From Amycolatopsis lurida (GTDB taxonomy: Bacteria > Actinomycetota > Actinomycetes > Mycobacteriales > Pseudonocardiaceae), in NCBI RefSeq assembly GCF_900105055.1, contig NZ_FNTA01000004.1, positions 5,859,501 to 5,923,500 on the forward strand: a stretch of 64,000 bases of DNA. Direction: 5' to 3'. Of the stretch, positions 14,458 through 22,434 are shown one piece after another. Made by a program: the position numbers and the translations under genes. The notes under the pieces are model-generated. The model was given only the letters and a program-made list of their open reading frames with translations, was not told the DNA's origin and did no database searches. Position 1 is the stretch's first letter. Every line of letters begins with the position of its first letter.

Positions 14458-16998
14458 ATGAGAGCAGTCCGCCGGTTCACCGTCCGCGCGAGCCTGCCGG
14501 AGTCGCTCTCCGGCCTCGGTGACCTCGCCACGAATCTGCGCTGGACCTGGCATCCGCCCACGCGTGACCTGTTCGCGTCGATGGACGCGGAGCTGTTCAA
14601 CCGCGTCCGCGACCCGCTGCGGATGCTCACCGCCCTGCCCCCGGCCCGGCTCGACGAACTCGCCGTCGACGACGCCTTCCTCGCCCACGCGCGCGAGGCC
14701 GTCGCCGACCTGGAGCGCTATCTCGCCGAGCCGCGCTGGTACCAGAAGCAGGACGACGCGGACCTCCCGCCCGCCGTCGCGTACTTCTCGATGGAATTCG
14801 GGGTCACCGAGGCGCTGCCGAACTACTCCGGCGGCCTCGGCGTGCTCGCCGGGGACCACCTCAAAGCGGCGTCGGACCTCGGCGTGCCGATGGTCGGTGT
14901 CGGGCTGCTCTACCGCGCCGGGTACTTCCGGCAGGCGCTGTCGCTCGACGGCTGGCAGGTCGAGCACTACCCGGTGATCGATCCGAACGCCTTCCCGCTG
15001 GAACTCGTGACCGACGGCGGCAAGCCGGTGCTGGTCGACGTCGCGATGCCCGCCGGGCGCACGTTGCACGCCCAGATCTGGAAGGCCCGCGTCGGCCGGA
15101 TCCCGCTGCTGCTCCTGGACACCGACACCGAGGCCAACGACGAAGACCTGCGCGCGGTCACCGACCGGCTGTACGGCGGCGACGCCGACCACCGCATCCG
15201 CCAGGAGATCCTGGCCGGGATCGGCGGTTTCCGCGCGGTGCGGCGCTACTGCGAGCTGACCGGGCATCCGCAGCCGAAGGTGTTCCACACCAACGAAGGC
15301 CACGCCGGATTCCTCGGGCTGGAACGTGCCCGCGAGATCATCCAGGCCGACGGGCTGGCGTTCGACGAGGCGCTGCCCGCCGTCCGCGCCGGCACCGTGT
15401 TCACCACGCACACCCCGGTCAGCGCCGGGATCGACCGGTTTCCCGTCGACCTCGTCCAGCGGTATTTCACCGACGGCAGGCTGGTCCCGGACGTCGACCC
15501 GCGCCGCGTGCTGGCGCTCGGCGCGGAGGACAACCCCGGCCTGTTCAACATGGCGCATATGGGCCTGCGGCTCGCCCAGCGCGCGAACGGCGTCTCCGCG
15601 CTGCACGGCCGGGTGTCGCGGCGGATGTTCTCGCGGCTGTGGCCCGGATTCGACTTCGACGAGGTGCCCGTCTCGTCGGTCACCAACGGCGTCCACGGGC
15701 CGACCTGGGTGGCCCGCGAGCTGAGCGCGCTGCTCGGGCGCAACCACGAGGAGCTGGGTCTCGACGGCGCGCAGGGCAAGCCGCTGCGGGACGGCGTCAG
15801 CGACGAGCAGTTGTGGGCGCTGCGGCGGGAACTGCGCGAGAAGCTGGTCGCCGAGGTGCGGCGCCGGGTGCGGGCCGCGTGGATGCAGCGCGGCGCGTCC
15901 GCGCTCGAACTCGGGTGGACCGACACGGTCTTCGATCCGGACGTGCTGACCGTCGGCTTCGCGCGCCGGGTGCCGACGTACAAGCGGCTCACGCTGATGC
16001 TGCGCGATCCGGAGCGCCTGCGCGCGCTGCTGCTGGACGAGCGGCGCCCGATCCAGCTCGTCGTCGCGGGCAAGTCGCATCCGGCCGACGAGGGCGGCAA
16101 GCAGCTGATCCAGCAGATCGTCCGGTTCGTCGACGATCCCGAGGTCCGGCGCCGCATCGTCTTCCTGCCGGACTACGACATGTCCATGGCGCGCTACCTC
16201 TACCGCGGCTGCGACGTCTGGCTGAACACGCCGGTGCGGCAGCTGGAGGCGTGCGGCACCTCGGGGATGAAGTCCGCGCTCAACGGCGGCCTCAACCTGT
16301 CCATCCGCGACGGCTGGTGGGACGAGTGCTACGACGGCAGCAACGGCTGGGCGATCCCGACCGCGGACGGCGTCACCGACCCGCTGCGCCGCGACGAGCT
16401 GGAGGCCGCGGCGCTCTACGACCTGCTGGGCCACCAGATCGCGCCGCTGTTCTACGACCGCGGCGCCGACGGTGTGCCCGGCGGCTGGATGTCGATGGTC
16501 TGGCACACGCTGGAGACCCTCGGGCCGCGCGTGCAGGCCGCGCGGATGGTGCGGGAGTACGTCGAGTCGGGTTATCTGCCCGCCTCGCGGATGGTCGCGG
16601 AGGCCATCGGTGACGGGTACCGCGGCGCGCTGTCGCTGGCCGACTACCGGACCAAATTGGACGTCTCCTGGCCTCGGGTGCGGATCTTCGACACCGAACT
16701 GCTCGTCGAGGACTCCGCGCCGATGGTCACCGGCACCGAGGTGACCATCCGGGCGCGGATCGACCTCGCCGGTCTCGAACCGTCCGAAGTGGACGTCCAG
16801 GCCGTCGTCGGGAAGGTGGGTGACGGGGACGAACTGAGCGACCCCGTCACCGTTCCGATGTCGGGCGACGGGATCGGCGCGTTCGCGGCGCGGTTGAAAC
16901 TGCCGCATCCCGGCTCCATCGGTTACACCGTCCGCGTCCTGCCGAAACACCGGCTGCTGGCCTCCCCGGCGGAACTGGCCAGGGTCGTCCACGCCTGA
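14458..16998 (+). CDS. glgP: Alpha-glucan (glycogen) phosphorylase, GT35
   Basis: Phosphorolysis of alpha-1,4-glucan to glucose-1-phosphate in the cytoplasm. The 846-residue protein opens with the DUF3417 domain found in actinobacterial/archaeal phosphorylases (LGDLATNLRWTWHPPTRDLF), then the GT35 core: VAYFSMEFGVTEALPNYSGG, HTNEGHAGFLGLER, and the PLP site EACGTSGMKSALNGG with K605. The start is ATG 14458 because MRAVRRFTVRASLP is the usual N-terminus and a leaderless promoter precedes it; reading continues upstream to 14419 without a supported start. Together with the Rv3032-like glycosyltransferase at 61371 it belongs to alpha-glucan metabolism, though the two are far apart. The C-terminal beta domain is complete. 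Confidence 0.93.
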   Translation: MRAVRRFTVRASLPESLSGLGDLATNLRWTWHPPTRDLFASMDAELFNRVRDPLRMLTALPPARLDELAVDDAFLAHAREAVADLERYLAEPRWYQKQDDADLPPAVAYFSMEFGVTEALPNYSGGLGVLAGDHLKAASDLGVPMVGVGLLYRAGYFRQALSLDGWQVEHYPVIDPNAFPLELVTDGGKPVLVDVAMPAGRTLHAQIWKARVGRIPLLLLDTDTEANDEDLRAVTDRLYGGDADHRIRQEILAGIGGFRAVRRYCELTGHPQPKVFHTNEGHAGFLGLERAREIIQADGLAFDEALPAVRAGTVFTTHTPVSAGIDRFPVDLVQRYFTDGRLVPDVDPRRVLALGAEDNPGLFNMAHMGLRLAQRANGVSALHGRVSRRMFSRLWPGFDFDEVPVSSVTNGVHGPTWVARELSALLGRNHEELGLDGAQGKPLRDGVSDEQLWALRRELREKLVAEVRRRVRAAWMQRGASALELGWTDTVFDPDVLTVGFARRVPTYKRLTLMLRDPERLRALLLDERRPIQLVVAGKSHPADEGGKQLIQQIVRFVDDPEVRRRIVFLPDYDMSMARYLYRGCDVWLNTPVRQLEACGTSGMKSALNGGLNLSIRDGWWDECYDGSNGWAIPTADGVTDPLRRDELEAAALYDLLGHQIAPLFYDRGADGVPGGWMSMVWHTLETLGPRVQAARMVREYVESGYLPASRMVAEAIGDGYRGALSLADYRTKLDVSWPRVRIFDTELLVEDSAPMVTGTEVTIRARIDLAGLEPSEVDVQAVVGKVGDGDELSDPVTVPMSGDGIGAFAARLKLPHPGSIGYTVRVLPKHRLLASPAELARVVHA

Positions 16999-16999
16999 T

Positions 17000-17194
17000 T
17001 CACCTCAGGAACGGCGCACCGGTCCCCTGCGGGTACCGGTGCGCCGAGACGTATCCGGCGTACCGCGCGTATTCCCATGCCTGGGCGAAGTGGACGAGTT
17101 CCGCCTGGCGACGCTGATGCCAGCGTGCCGAAACGAGCCAGCCCGCTCCGGCGCCGAGCAGTATCGCCAGTCCGGCGATCACGACGAGTTCCAT
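17000..17194 (-). CDS. Small single-TM protein, function unknown
   Basis: Protein of 64 residues. Residues 2-20 form one membrane helix (ELVVIAGLAILLGAGAGWLV), followed by a basic, aromatic cytoplasmic tail (WHQRRQAELVHFAQAWEYAR). Its stop abuts the end of glgP convergently. The ATG at 17194 has only a weak ribosome site. No family is recognised; kept because the composition is protein-like and no competing gene occupies the region. Confidence 0.55.
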   Translation of the reverse strand: MELVVIAGLAILLGAGAGWLVSARWHQRRQAELVHFAQAWEYARYAGYVSAHRYPQGTGAPFLR

Positions 17195-17515
17195 TCCGTA
17201 CTCCTGATTCCCGGCCGCTCGACCAGCGGCTGTCGCTTCGACGCTAAGCGGCGTGATCGTCTTCGCGCAGCCCCTGCCGGACCTTGGCCAGAAAGTGGTC
17301 AGGAGACGTACGTACGGTTTTCGTTTTGCCACGGATTGGTCATCCTCGGCCCTTGTCAAGTCGGTGGCAAACAAAAGGCGAAAGCGCGTCCGATGGTGTC
17401 CATGAATTGGCAAAAGTGCAGGTGAAAGCCCTTTTGTCGGGCGCCGGGGGTGATTCGTGCGGCATATTGTGATCGCCTAGGCTCTTCGTCCTTGAGGTCG
17501 CGCAGGGGAGGAATA
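17195..17515. other. Intergenic region with remnant of duplicated sequence
   Basis: 321 bp without a gene. The part 17355-17440 matches the DNA at 19371-19457 before the paralogous gene: GTCAAGTCGGTGGCAAAC against GTCAAGCCGGTGGCGAAC, and CAGGTGAAA followed by CTTTTGTCGG against CAGGTGAAATAGACTTTGCCGG-like sequence, the two blocks being 64-65 bp apart in both. At 19371 the first block is the 3' end of a coding sequence, so 17355 may be a relic of such a gene. Confidence 0.5.
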
Positions 17516-18370
17516 GTGACTTCGGCGAGGAAAAGAAAGAAACCCGAGGACAGCGTGCTCGGCATCCACAAGCGCAACGGCATCTGGCAGGACGGGCTCG
17601 CCGCGGTGATGGGCCCGGAGCTGCTCGAACGCTGGGGTATCGCGGAAGACGCCGAGGCGTCACGCGTGCGGGAGATCGTGCTCCTGCGGTTGAACCGGGT
17701 ATTGGACCAGTTCCCGAAACCCGAAATGCCCGTGATCGTCTGGACCGCGTACAACCTCGGCGCGGCTTCGCCCGGCGAGGAAAGCGGCGTCGTCCGGCGG
17801 CTCGAAAGACTGGTCGGCCAAGGCGGCGTCGAATGCAGTGTCCGCACCTGCGCCCGCCGGTTCAACGACATCTTCCTGCCGGCCGTCGTGAAGAGCTTGA
17901 GTGCCGGGCAGAGCCCGATCACCGACGAGGATCTCGCCCGGGCTTCGCGCTGGCTGGCCGCGAACAGCCGGCCCGGTGCGCCGCGACCGGCCGCGGTCGC
18001 GAGCGGGCTGTCCACCGCCATCCGAAGGCTGCGGTCGCCGATGGAACCGGTCCTGAAGATGTTCCTCGACGGCCCTGTCCACGGACCCGCGGACGGTGCC
18101 GGGGTACCGCTCGCGGCGAAGCTCGGCACCCGGGGCGAGTGGCTGTGCGTCTTCACCGGAGAAAGGCTCCTGGCCACCTATCGCGAGTCCACCGGTGCGG
18201 ACTGGGCCCGGATCGGCCGGTGGACGGGCCGTGACGTCGTGCGGACGGCGGCGGGCCGGATCTTCCCGACCGGGATCCTGATCGATCCGAGTCCGGTGCT
18301 GGGAGCGGGGGCCGATGCCACGCTGCCCCTCCCGCCGGAGGAGATCGACCGGCTGGCCCGTGAATGCTGA
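17516..18370 (+). CDS. SseB-like protein with unknown N-terminal domain, paralogue 1
   Basis: Protein of 284 residues, unrecognised as a whole. Residues about 15-75 hold a helical block (GIWQDGLAAVMGPELLERWG; REIVLLRLNRVLDQF; IVWTAYNLG) repeated almost word for word in the paralogue at 19481. The C-terminal 100 residues (VPLAAKL...EWLCVFTGERLLATY...PTGILIDPSP...LPLPPEEI) look like the SseB-type domain that accompanies type VII secretion genes in actinomycetes. GTG 17516 follows GGGGAGGAA. It starts a four-gene run with two WXG100-like proteins. Role in secretion or as a partner of the secreted proteins is inference only. Confidence 0.75.
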   Translation: MTSARKRKKPEDSVLGIHKRNGIWQDGLAAVMGPELLERWGIAEDAEASRVREIVLLRLNRVLDQFPKPEMPVIVWTAYNLGAASPGEESGVVRRLERLVGQGGVECSVRTCARRFNDIFLPAVVKSLSAGQSPITDEDLARASRWLAANSRPGAPRPAAVASGLSTAIRRLRSPMEPVLKMFLDGPVHGPADGAGVPLAAKLGTRGEWLCVFTGERLLATYRESTGADWARIGRWTGRDVVRTAAGRIFPTGILIDPSPVLGAGADATLPLPPEEIDRLAREC

Positions 18371-18391
18371 CCCGAGACGAGGACACCGGAC

Positions 18392-18757
18392 ATGATCGAT
18401 TTCGAGGCCGTTCCCGACGAGTTGAGCCGGTCGGGCGACCGGCTCCACGACATCACCGAGATGATCACCAGGCAACCGGCGCTGAAGTTCAAGGCCACGG
18501 CGAGCGAAGCGGGGGATCCCGTGCTCGTGGCGGCGCTGGAGAGCTTCCAGGTGGCTTCCGCGCACAGTGTCACCGTGCTCGCCGAGGACGTGCGGCGCCT
18601 CGGTGACCGGCTGGGCAAGGCCGCGCGCGATTACCGGAACGGCGAAGAAGAAGCGATCGAGAAGGTCTCGCTGATCGAAGCCGCCCAAAGCCTTACTCGG
18701 CGGGCCGTCGCCTTCGACGCAGGGAACGCCGGCACCATCCAGGCCGTTCTCGGCTGA
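18392..18757 (+). CDS. EspC/WXG100-like protein, putative type VII substrate
   Basis: Helical protein of 121 residues. The N-terminal hairpin (FEAVPDELSRSGDRLHDITE ... VLVAALESFQVASAHSVTVL) resembles EspC/WXG100-type secretion targets, in which two helices pair around a short turn, though a canonical WxG is missing. The helical tail ends RNGEEEAIEKVSLIE, close to the YxxxD/E secretion signal idea (YRNGEEE). It lies 21 bp after the first paralogue gene and 16 bp before the next gene, so it is in the same operon. Function as a secreted heterodimer partner of the 209-residue neighbour is inferred. Confidence 0.65.
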   Translation: MIDFEAVPDELSRSGDRLHDITEMITRQPALKFKATASEAGDPVLVAALESFQVASAHSVTVLAEDVRRLGDRLGKAARDYRNGEEEAIEKVSLIEAAQSLTRRAVAFDAGNAGTIQAVLG

Positions 18758-18773
18758 GCGAAGTGGACGGACG

Positions 18774-19403
18774 ATGAACCCGGAAGACCCGGACGGGCCG
18801 AGTGCGCCCTGGACGGCGGGGACGGTCAGCGTGCTCCGAAGCGAGGCGGAACGCTTGCGAGCGGTTTCCCGGTCGTTGGAGGACCAGGCCGTCGAGGTGC
18901 GCCAGATCGATCCTCATGGCTGGTCCGGCCCTGGACACGACGCGTATCTGGGCCGCCGGACGGAGCTGGTCGCCCGGTGCCGGATGGTGGCGGAGGAGCA
19001 TGCCCGCGCCGCGCGGGCGCTGGACGATTTCGTCGCCGTCCTGGAACAGCTGACCAGGACCGCGCGGGACACCTCGGATCCGTCGCTCATCCGGAGACTG
19101 GCCGCCCAGCGGACCGAGGCGGCGGCACGGGCCGCCGCCACGCTCACCGAAGTGGGCAGGGATCTGGCCGCGCTGAAGACGGTGCTCGGTGAGGTCGACC
19201 GGCGAGCGGTGCGGGAATCGCGGCCTTCGCGTGCCGTGAAGCCGATTTCACCGCCTCCTGACACCGCCCCCGGGCAGACTGGGCTGGCGCCGGCTCTTCT
19301 CCTCGCCGATCCGGTCGAATTCGACCGGCGGCTGCAGGGACTCAGCGACGACGTATGGCGATTCTGGTTTGTCAAGCCGGTGGCGAACAAAGGAAACCCC
19401 TGA
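18774..19403 (+). CDS. WXG100-like secreted-type protein with C-terminal extension
   Basis: Protein of 209 residues. Residues about 15-95 form a long helical hairpin with the turn HGWSGPGHDAYLGR, which carries the W-x-G-type motif of type VII substrates. A second helical part (RLAAQRTEAAARAAATLTEV) is followed by a Pro-rich linker and a short C-terminus (FDRRLQGLSDDVWRFWFVKP). It is like the N-terminal trafficking half of actinobacterial polymorphic toxins, but no toxin domain follows. The gene is 16 bp after its neighbour. DNA matching its last codons also lies at 17355, upstream of the first paralogue. Confidence 0.68.
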   Translation: MNPEDPDGPSAPWTAGTVSVLRSEAERLRAVSRSLEDQAVEVRQIDPHGWSGPGHDAYLGRRTELVARCRMVAEEHARAARALDDFVAVLEQLTRTARDTSDPSLIRRLAAQRTEAAARAAATLTEVGRDLAALKTVLGEVDRRAVRESRPSRAVKPISPPPDTAPGQTGLAPALLLADPVEFDRRLQGLSDDVWRFWFVKPVANKGNP

Positions 19404-19480
19404 TCTTCGATTTCCGCCGGACAATGCGGAACGGCCAGGTGAAATAGACTTTGCCGGCCGATCCGAATGGCGGAGGAATG

Positions 19481-20311
19481 GTGGCTTCGGCTAAGGAAAC
19501 GAAAACGTCGCGCAGAGCCAAGGACCGGCTGCACCATGTCCACGCCCGAGCCGGGATCCGGCAGGACGGGCTGCACCACGCGCTGGGGCCGGAACTGCGG
19601 GGTATCTGGGGGATCGCCGAGGACGCCGAGCCCGGCCGGGTGCGCGAAATCGTTCTTCTGCGCCTGAACCGGGTGCTCGAACGGTTCGCCGACCCACTCA
19701 TGCCCGAGATCGTCTGGACCGCCTACAACCTCGGCGTGGACCAGGTGCACGGCGGGGCGGGCATGGTCGGCCGGATCAGGACCATGGTCGACCGCGGCCG
19801 GGTGCCGGTCTCCGAGCGGACCTGCACCCGCCGGTTCTACGACTTCCTGGGGAGCGTCAAGAACAGCCTCGACGGTTTCCAGGAGGATCTCACCGGCGAA
19901 GACTTCAGGCTCGCTTCGCGGTGGATCGCCGAGAACGTCCGTCCGGAGCGGGAACCGACCGGCGGTGCTCCCCGCGACCCCGTTCCCTCGGTCATGCGGA
20001 TGTTCCTCGACGGCACGGTATGCGGCCCGGCGGACGAGGCGGGCGCCCCGGTCCCGGCCCGGCTCGGCGCGCACGGCGACTGGCTCTGCGTCTTCACCGA
20101 CGAGCGGTTGCTGGCCGAGTACCGCGCGGTCACCGGCGCGGGCTGGGGCCGGATCCGGCACCGGACCGGCCGCGAGGTCGTGCTCGCGGCCGCCCGCCGT
20201 GCCGCGGCGACCGGCGTGCTGGTCAACCCCAGGCCGACGCGAGGCACCGGGATCCACGCCGCGCTCCCGCTTTCCCCGGAGTCGGTCGCCAGGCTCGCGG
20301 TCCGCCGCTAG
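19481..20311 (+). CDS. SseB-like protein with unknown N-terminal domain, paralogue 2
   Basis: Protein of 276 residues, paralogue of the one at 17516. Shared blocks: GIRQDGLHHALGPELRGIWG, REIVLLRLNRVLERF, EIVWTAYNLG, RTCTRRFYDFL and a C-terminal SseB-like part with GDWLCVFTDERLLAEY and ATGVLVNPRP. The GTG at 19481 is chosen over the adjacent ATG (19478) because the 5' DNA aligns with the other copy (GGAGGAATRGTGRCTTCGGC), and it gives the ribosome site proper room. Its stop overlaps the convergent rhodanese stop by 4 bp. Keeping two copies around two WXG100-like genes suggests two related partner complexes. Function unknown. Confidence 0.75.
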   Translation: MASAKETKTSRRAKDRLHHVHARAGIRQDGLHHALGPELRGIWGIAEDAEPGRVREIVLLRLNRVLERFADPLMPEIVWTAYNLGVDQVHGGAGMVGRIRTMVDRGRVPVSERTCTRRFYDFLGSVKNSLDGFQEDLTGEDFRLASRWIAENVRPEREPTGGAPRDPVPSVMRMFLDGTVCGPADEAGAPVPARLGAHGDWLCVFTDERLLAEYRAVTGAGWGRIRHRTGREVVLAAARRAAATGVLVNPRPTRGTGIHAALPLSPESVARLAVRR

Positions 20312-20703
20312 GGAACGGCGGGTGTACCGCCTTCCCGGACCGGGAGCCCCGCCGAACGCCAGGCCCGGAACCCGCCTTCGAGGTCGGTGGCACCCGGCAG
20401 GCCGAGCCGCTGCAGGTCGGCGGCGGCGAGGCTCGACGAGTACCCCTCGTTGCACACGACGATCACCGTCGAGTCCGGTTTCACCTGCGGCAGCCGCCAT
20501 TCGCTGTCCGGCGCGAGCCGCCACTCGAGGTGGATCCGCTCGACGATCACCGAGCCGGGGATCTCGCCCTCTTCGGCCCGGTTGACCTGCGGGCGGATGT
20601 CCACGATGAGGGCGCCGTCCCGTTGCAGCCGCAGGGCCTGCTCGGGTGCCGCCCGGTCCAGTCCGGACCGGGCGGACGCCAGCAGCGTGTCGATAGCGCT
20701 CAT
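20308..20703 (-). CDS. Rhodanese-like sulfurtransferase
   Basis: Single rhodanese domain of 131 residues. The active-site loop is CNEGYSSS with catalytic C84, and the CH2A-type segment LIVDIRPQVNRAEEGEIPGS is intact. It takes sulfane sulfur onto the cysteine and passes it to a nucleophile. The ATG at 20703 overlaps the cysteine dioxygenase stop (ATGA), so the pair forms one operon handling cysteine breakdown and sulfur transfer. Cytoplasmic, no signal peptide. Confidence 0.9.
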   Translation of the reverse strand: MSAIDTLLASARSGLDRAAPEQALRLQRDGALIVDIRPQVNRAEEGEIPGSVIVERIHLEWRLAPDSEWRLPQVKPDSTVIVVCNEGYSSSLAAADLQRLGLPGATDLEGGFRAWRSAGLPVREGGTPAVP

Positions 20704-21248
20704 CGGCCCAGTATCGGGGCCAGCGAGGGGATCTCGGCGGGAACGTCGGCGAGCGTGGCGTATTCGCGGGTCGCGACCAGCGGCGGCGAGTAGGCGTGGA
20801 CGCTGGCGGCGGGCTCGGTGCCGATGCCGGTCACCTGGTGCGCGCGTCCCGCGCCGAAGCCGATGCCCTCGCCCGCGACGTGGGTGCGGCGCCGGACCGG
20901 GCCGCCGGGATAGCGGTACTCCTCGCCGATCTCACCCTGCAGCACGGTGAACGAACCGGACGCGCCGCCGTGGTCGTGCGGTTTGGTGCGCTGGCCGGGC
21001 AGCCACGACAGCAGCCACAGTTCGACGCCGTCGGTCAGCGCGAGGCGCGCCCACCAGCGGTGGTCCGGGTCGAAGCGCAGCAGGCCGCGCAGGCCCGAGG
21101 TCAGCTCGGTGGTGACCGTGGAGGTCAGCTCGGCCAGTTCTCGGGGCGTCCAGAGCAGGCGGTCGGGGTGCAGCAGTTCGGGGAGCAGCGGGTCGGTCAG
21201 CTGCGGGTGGATCTCGAAGTCCTGGCGGGGCGTGATGGACGTGGTCAC
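20700..21248 (-). CDS. Cysteine dioxygenase, type I
   Basis: Thiol dioxygenase of 182 residues, a cupin that oxidises L-cysteine to cysteine sulfinate with Fe(II) and O2. The three-histidine metal site is visible: H91 and H93 in KPHDHGGASGSF, and H137 in GAGRAHQVTG. As in bacterial CDOs the loop residue pairing with the active-site Tyr is Gly (GGASGS), so no Cys-Tyr cofactor is expected. GTG 21248 has GAGGAG about 8 nt upstream. Co-transcribed with the rhodanese. A short Cys-codon reading frame and a hairpin precede it and may set expression to cysteine supply. Confidence 0.9.
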   Translation of the reverse strand: MTTSITPRQDFEIHPQLTDPLLPELLHPDRLLWTPRELAELTSTVTTELTSGLRGLLRFDPDHRWWARLALTDGVELWLLSWLPGQRTKPHDHGGASGSFTVLQGEIGEEYRYPGGPVRRRTHVAGEGIGFGAGRAHQVTGIGTEPAASVHAYSPPLVATREYATLADVPAEIPSLAPILGR

Positions 21249-21297
21249 GGAGAGGCTCCTCGTGAGGTTCGCGGGCGCGGAAGCAGGGCCGAGCGCG

Positions 21298-21343
21298 GCG
21301 CGACACGGGTGCCGTCGGAAGAGGGGACTCAGCCGTGTCGCGC
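21298..21343 (-). promoter_or_regulatory. Candidate attenuator hairpin before cysteine dioxygenase
   Basis: On the minus strand GCGCGACACGG (21343-21333) pairs with CCGTGTCGCGC (21308-21298): 11 perfect base pairs, 24-nt loop. The 5' arm is the last codons of the putative leader peptide, the layout of ribosome-controlled attenuators. The 3' arm ends 50 bp before the cysteine dioxygenase GTG. Confidence 0.45.
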
Positions 21344-21433
21344 GGTGGTACACCCGCACGAGGCGACGAGGAGCAGATCGATGGCCCGGCGACGCCAGAA
21401 AGAGCCCCCGATGACGGGGAAGGCGGCGGACAC
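21329..21433 (-). CDS. Putative cysteine-sensing leader peptide
   Basis: Reading frame of 34 codons from GTG 21433 in the leader of the cysteine dioxygenase gene. Its end reads RRRAIDLLLVASCGCTTARHG, with codons TGC GGG TGT close to the hairpin. It resembles actinobacterial leader peptides before sulfur genes, which carry an RRHVDL-RVxSAxC-like motif, but the His is replaced and the match is loose. Another GTG lies a few codons upstream. The ribosome site is weak. A stalled ribosome at the Cys codons would change folding of the hairpin at 21298-21343. This is a hypothesis. Confidence 0.35.
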   Translation of the reverse strand: MSAAFPVIGGSFWRRRAIDLLLVASCGCTTARHG

Positions 21434-21566
21434 GGACCTGATCACGTCGCCGATGGTGCCACAGTGTCCTGCCCGGGGTCGCTCCGTCCCACTTCCTGGA
21501 CCAGCCGCTTTCCCGCGACCGGCGGCCCGGTGCACACACGCGCGCGAGTGCGGACACAATGGGCGC

Positions 21567-22379
21567 GTGAGCGAGCCGATCCAGCCCAGCGAACTTGACG
21601 ACCTCGTGGTGAGGATGACCGGTGTCGGGGTCCGCCGAACAGGCAACGACCTCCTCGCCGACCTCGATTGGACCGTGGAACTGGACGAGCGCTGGGTGGT
21701 GCTCGGCCCGAACGGCGCGGGCAAGACCACCCTGCTGCGGCTGGCCGCGGCCGAACTCCACCCGACCACCGGAACGGTCGACCTGCTCGGCGACCGGATC
21801 GGCAAGGTCAACATCTTCGAGCTGCGCCCGCGGATCGGGTTCACCTCGGCCGCGATCGCCCAGCGTGTGCCGGGTGAGGAGCGCGTCGTCGACGTCGTGG
21901 TGAGCGCCGGTTACGCCGTCGTCGGCCGCTGGCGTGAGGAATACGACAGCCTGGACACCGACCGCGCCATAGAGCTCCTGGGCGCTCTCGGCATCGCGCA
22001 CCTGGCCGACCGCACCTTCGGCACGCTGTCTGAGGGCGAGCGCAAGCGGACCTTGATCGCGCGTTCGCTGATGACCGACCCGGAGATGCTGCTGCTCGAC
22101 GAGCCCGCCGCCGGTCTCGACCTCGGCGGCCGCGAGGACCTCGTCGCCCGTCTATCGGAATTGGCCCTCGACCCCGAGGCCCCGGCCATGGTGCTCGTCA
22201 CCCATCACGTGGAAGAAATCCCGCCGGGGTTCACCCACGCGCTGCTGCTGCGCGACGGCCGCGCGGTCGCCTCCGGGCTCGTGGACGACGTCGTGACCAG
22301 CGACAACCTGTCCAAGACGTTCGATCAGGACCTCCTGCTCGAACGGTCAGGTGATCGCTTCTTCGCCCGTCGCCGCTGA
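21567..22379 (+). CDS. Stand-alone ABC ATPase (ModF/YlmA type)
   Basis: ATP-binding protein of 270 residues. Walker A GPNGAGKT (47-54), signature LSEGERK (154-160), Walker B LLLDEP (175-180) and the switch His (VTHHVEEI). The LSEGERK signature and the C-terminal part fit the COG1119 group, which has no known permease partner; none is encoded nearby. GTG 21567 is preceded at 6 nt by CACAAT and by no ribosome site, so it may be leaderless. Frame stays open for a further 257 codons upstream but that stretch is antisense to the cysteine dioxygenase gene. Confidence 0.88.
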   Translation: MSEPIQPSELDDLVVRMTGVGVRRTGNDLLADLDWTVELDERWVVLGPNGAGKTTLLRLAAAELHPTTGTVDLLGDRIGKVNIFELRPRIGFTSAAIAQRVPGEERVVDVVVSAGYAVVGRWREEYDSLDTDRAIELLGALGIAHLADRTFGTLSEGERKRTLIARSLMTDPEMLLLDEPAAGLDLGGREDLVARLSELALDPEAPAMVLVTHHVEEIPPGFTHALLLRDGRAVASGLVDDVVTSDNLSKTFDQDLLLERSGDRFFARRR

Positions 22380-22434
22380 CGGGTCGTACTGACCGGTAGC
22401 CTGCAGTCTGTCTTGGACGGTTAAGGAGGACGGC

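Noticed and set aside
14383..16992. Open frame of 869 codons antisense to the glucan phosphorylase gene
   Set aside because: Arg/Asp/His/Gln-rich composition typical of the mirror frame of a GC-rich gene; the plus strand encodes a complete GT35 enzyme.
20796..21566. 257-residue N-terminal extension of the ABC ATPase
   Set aside because: It is antisense to cysteine dioxygenase and its leader, and family members begin near the GTG at 21567.
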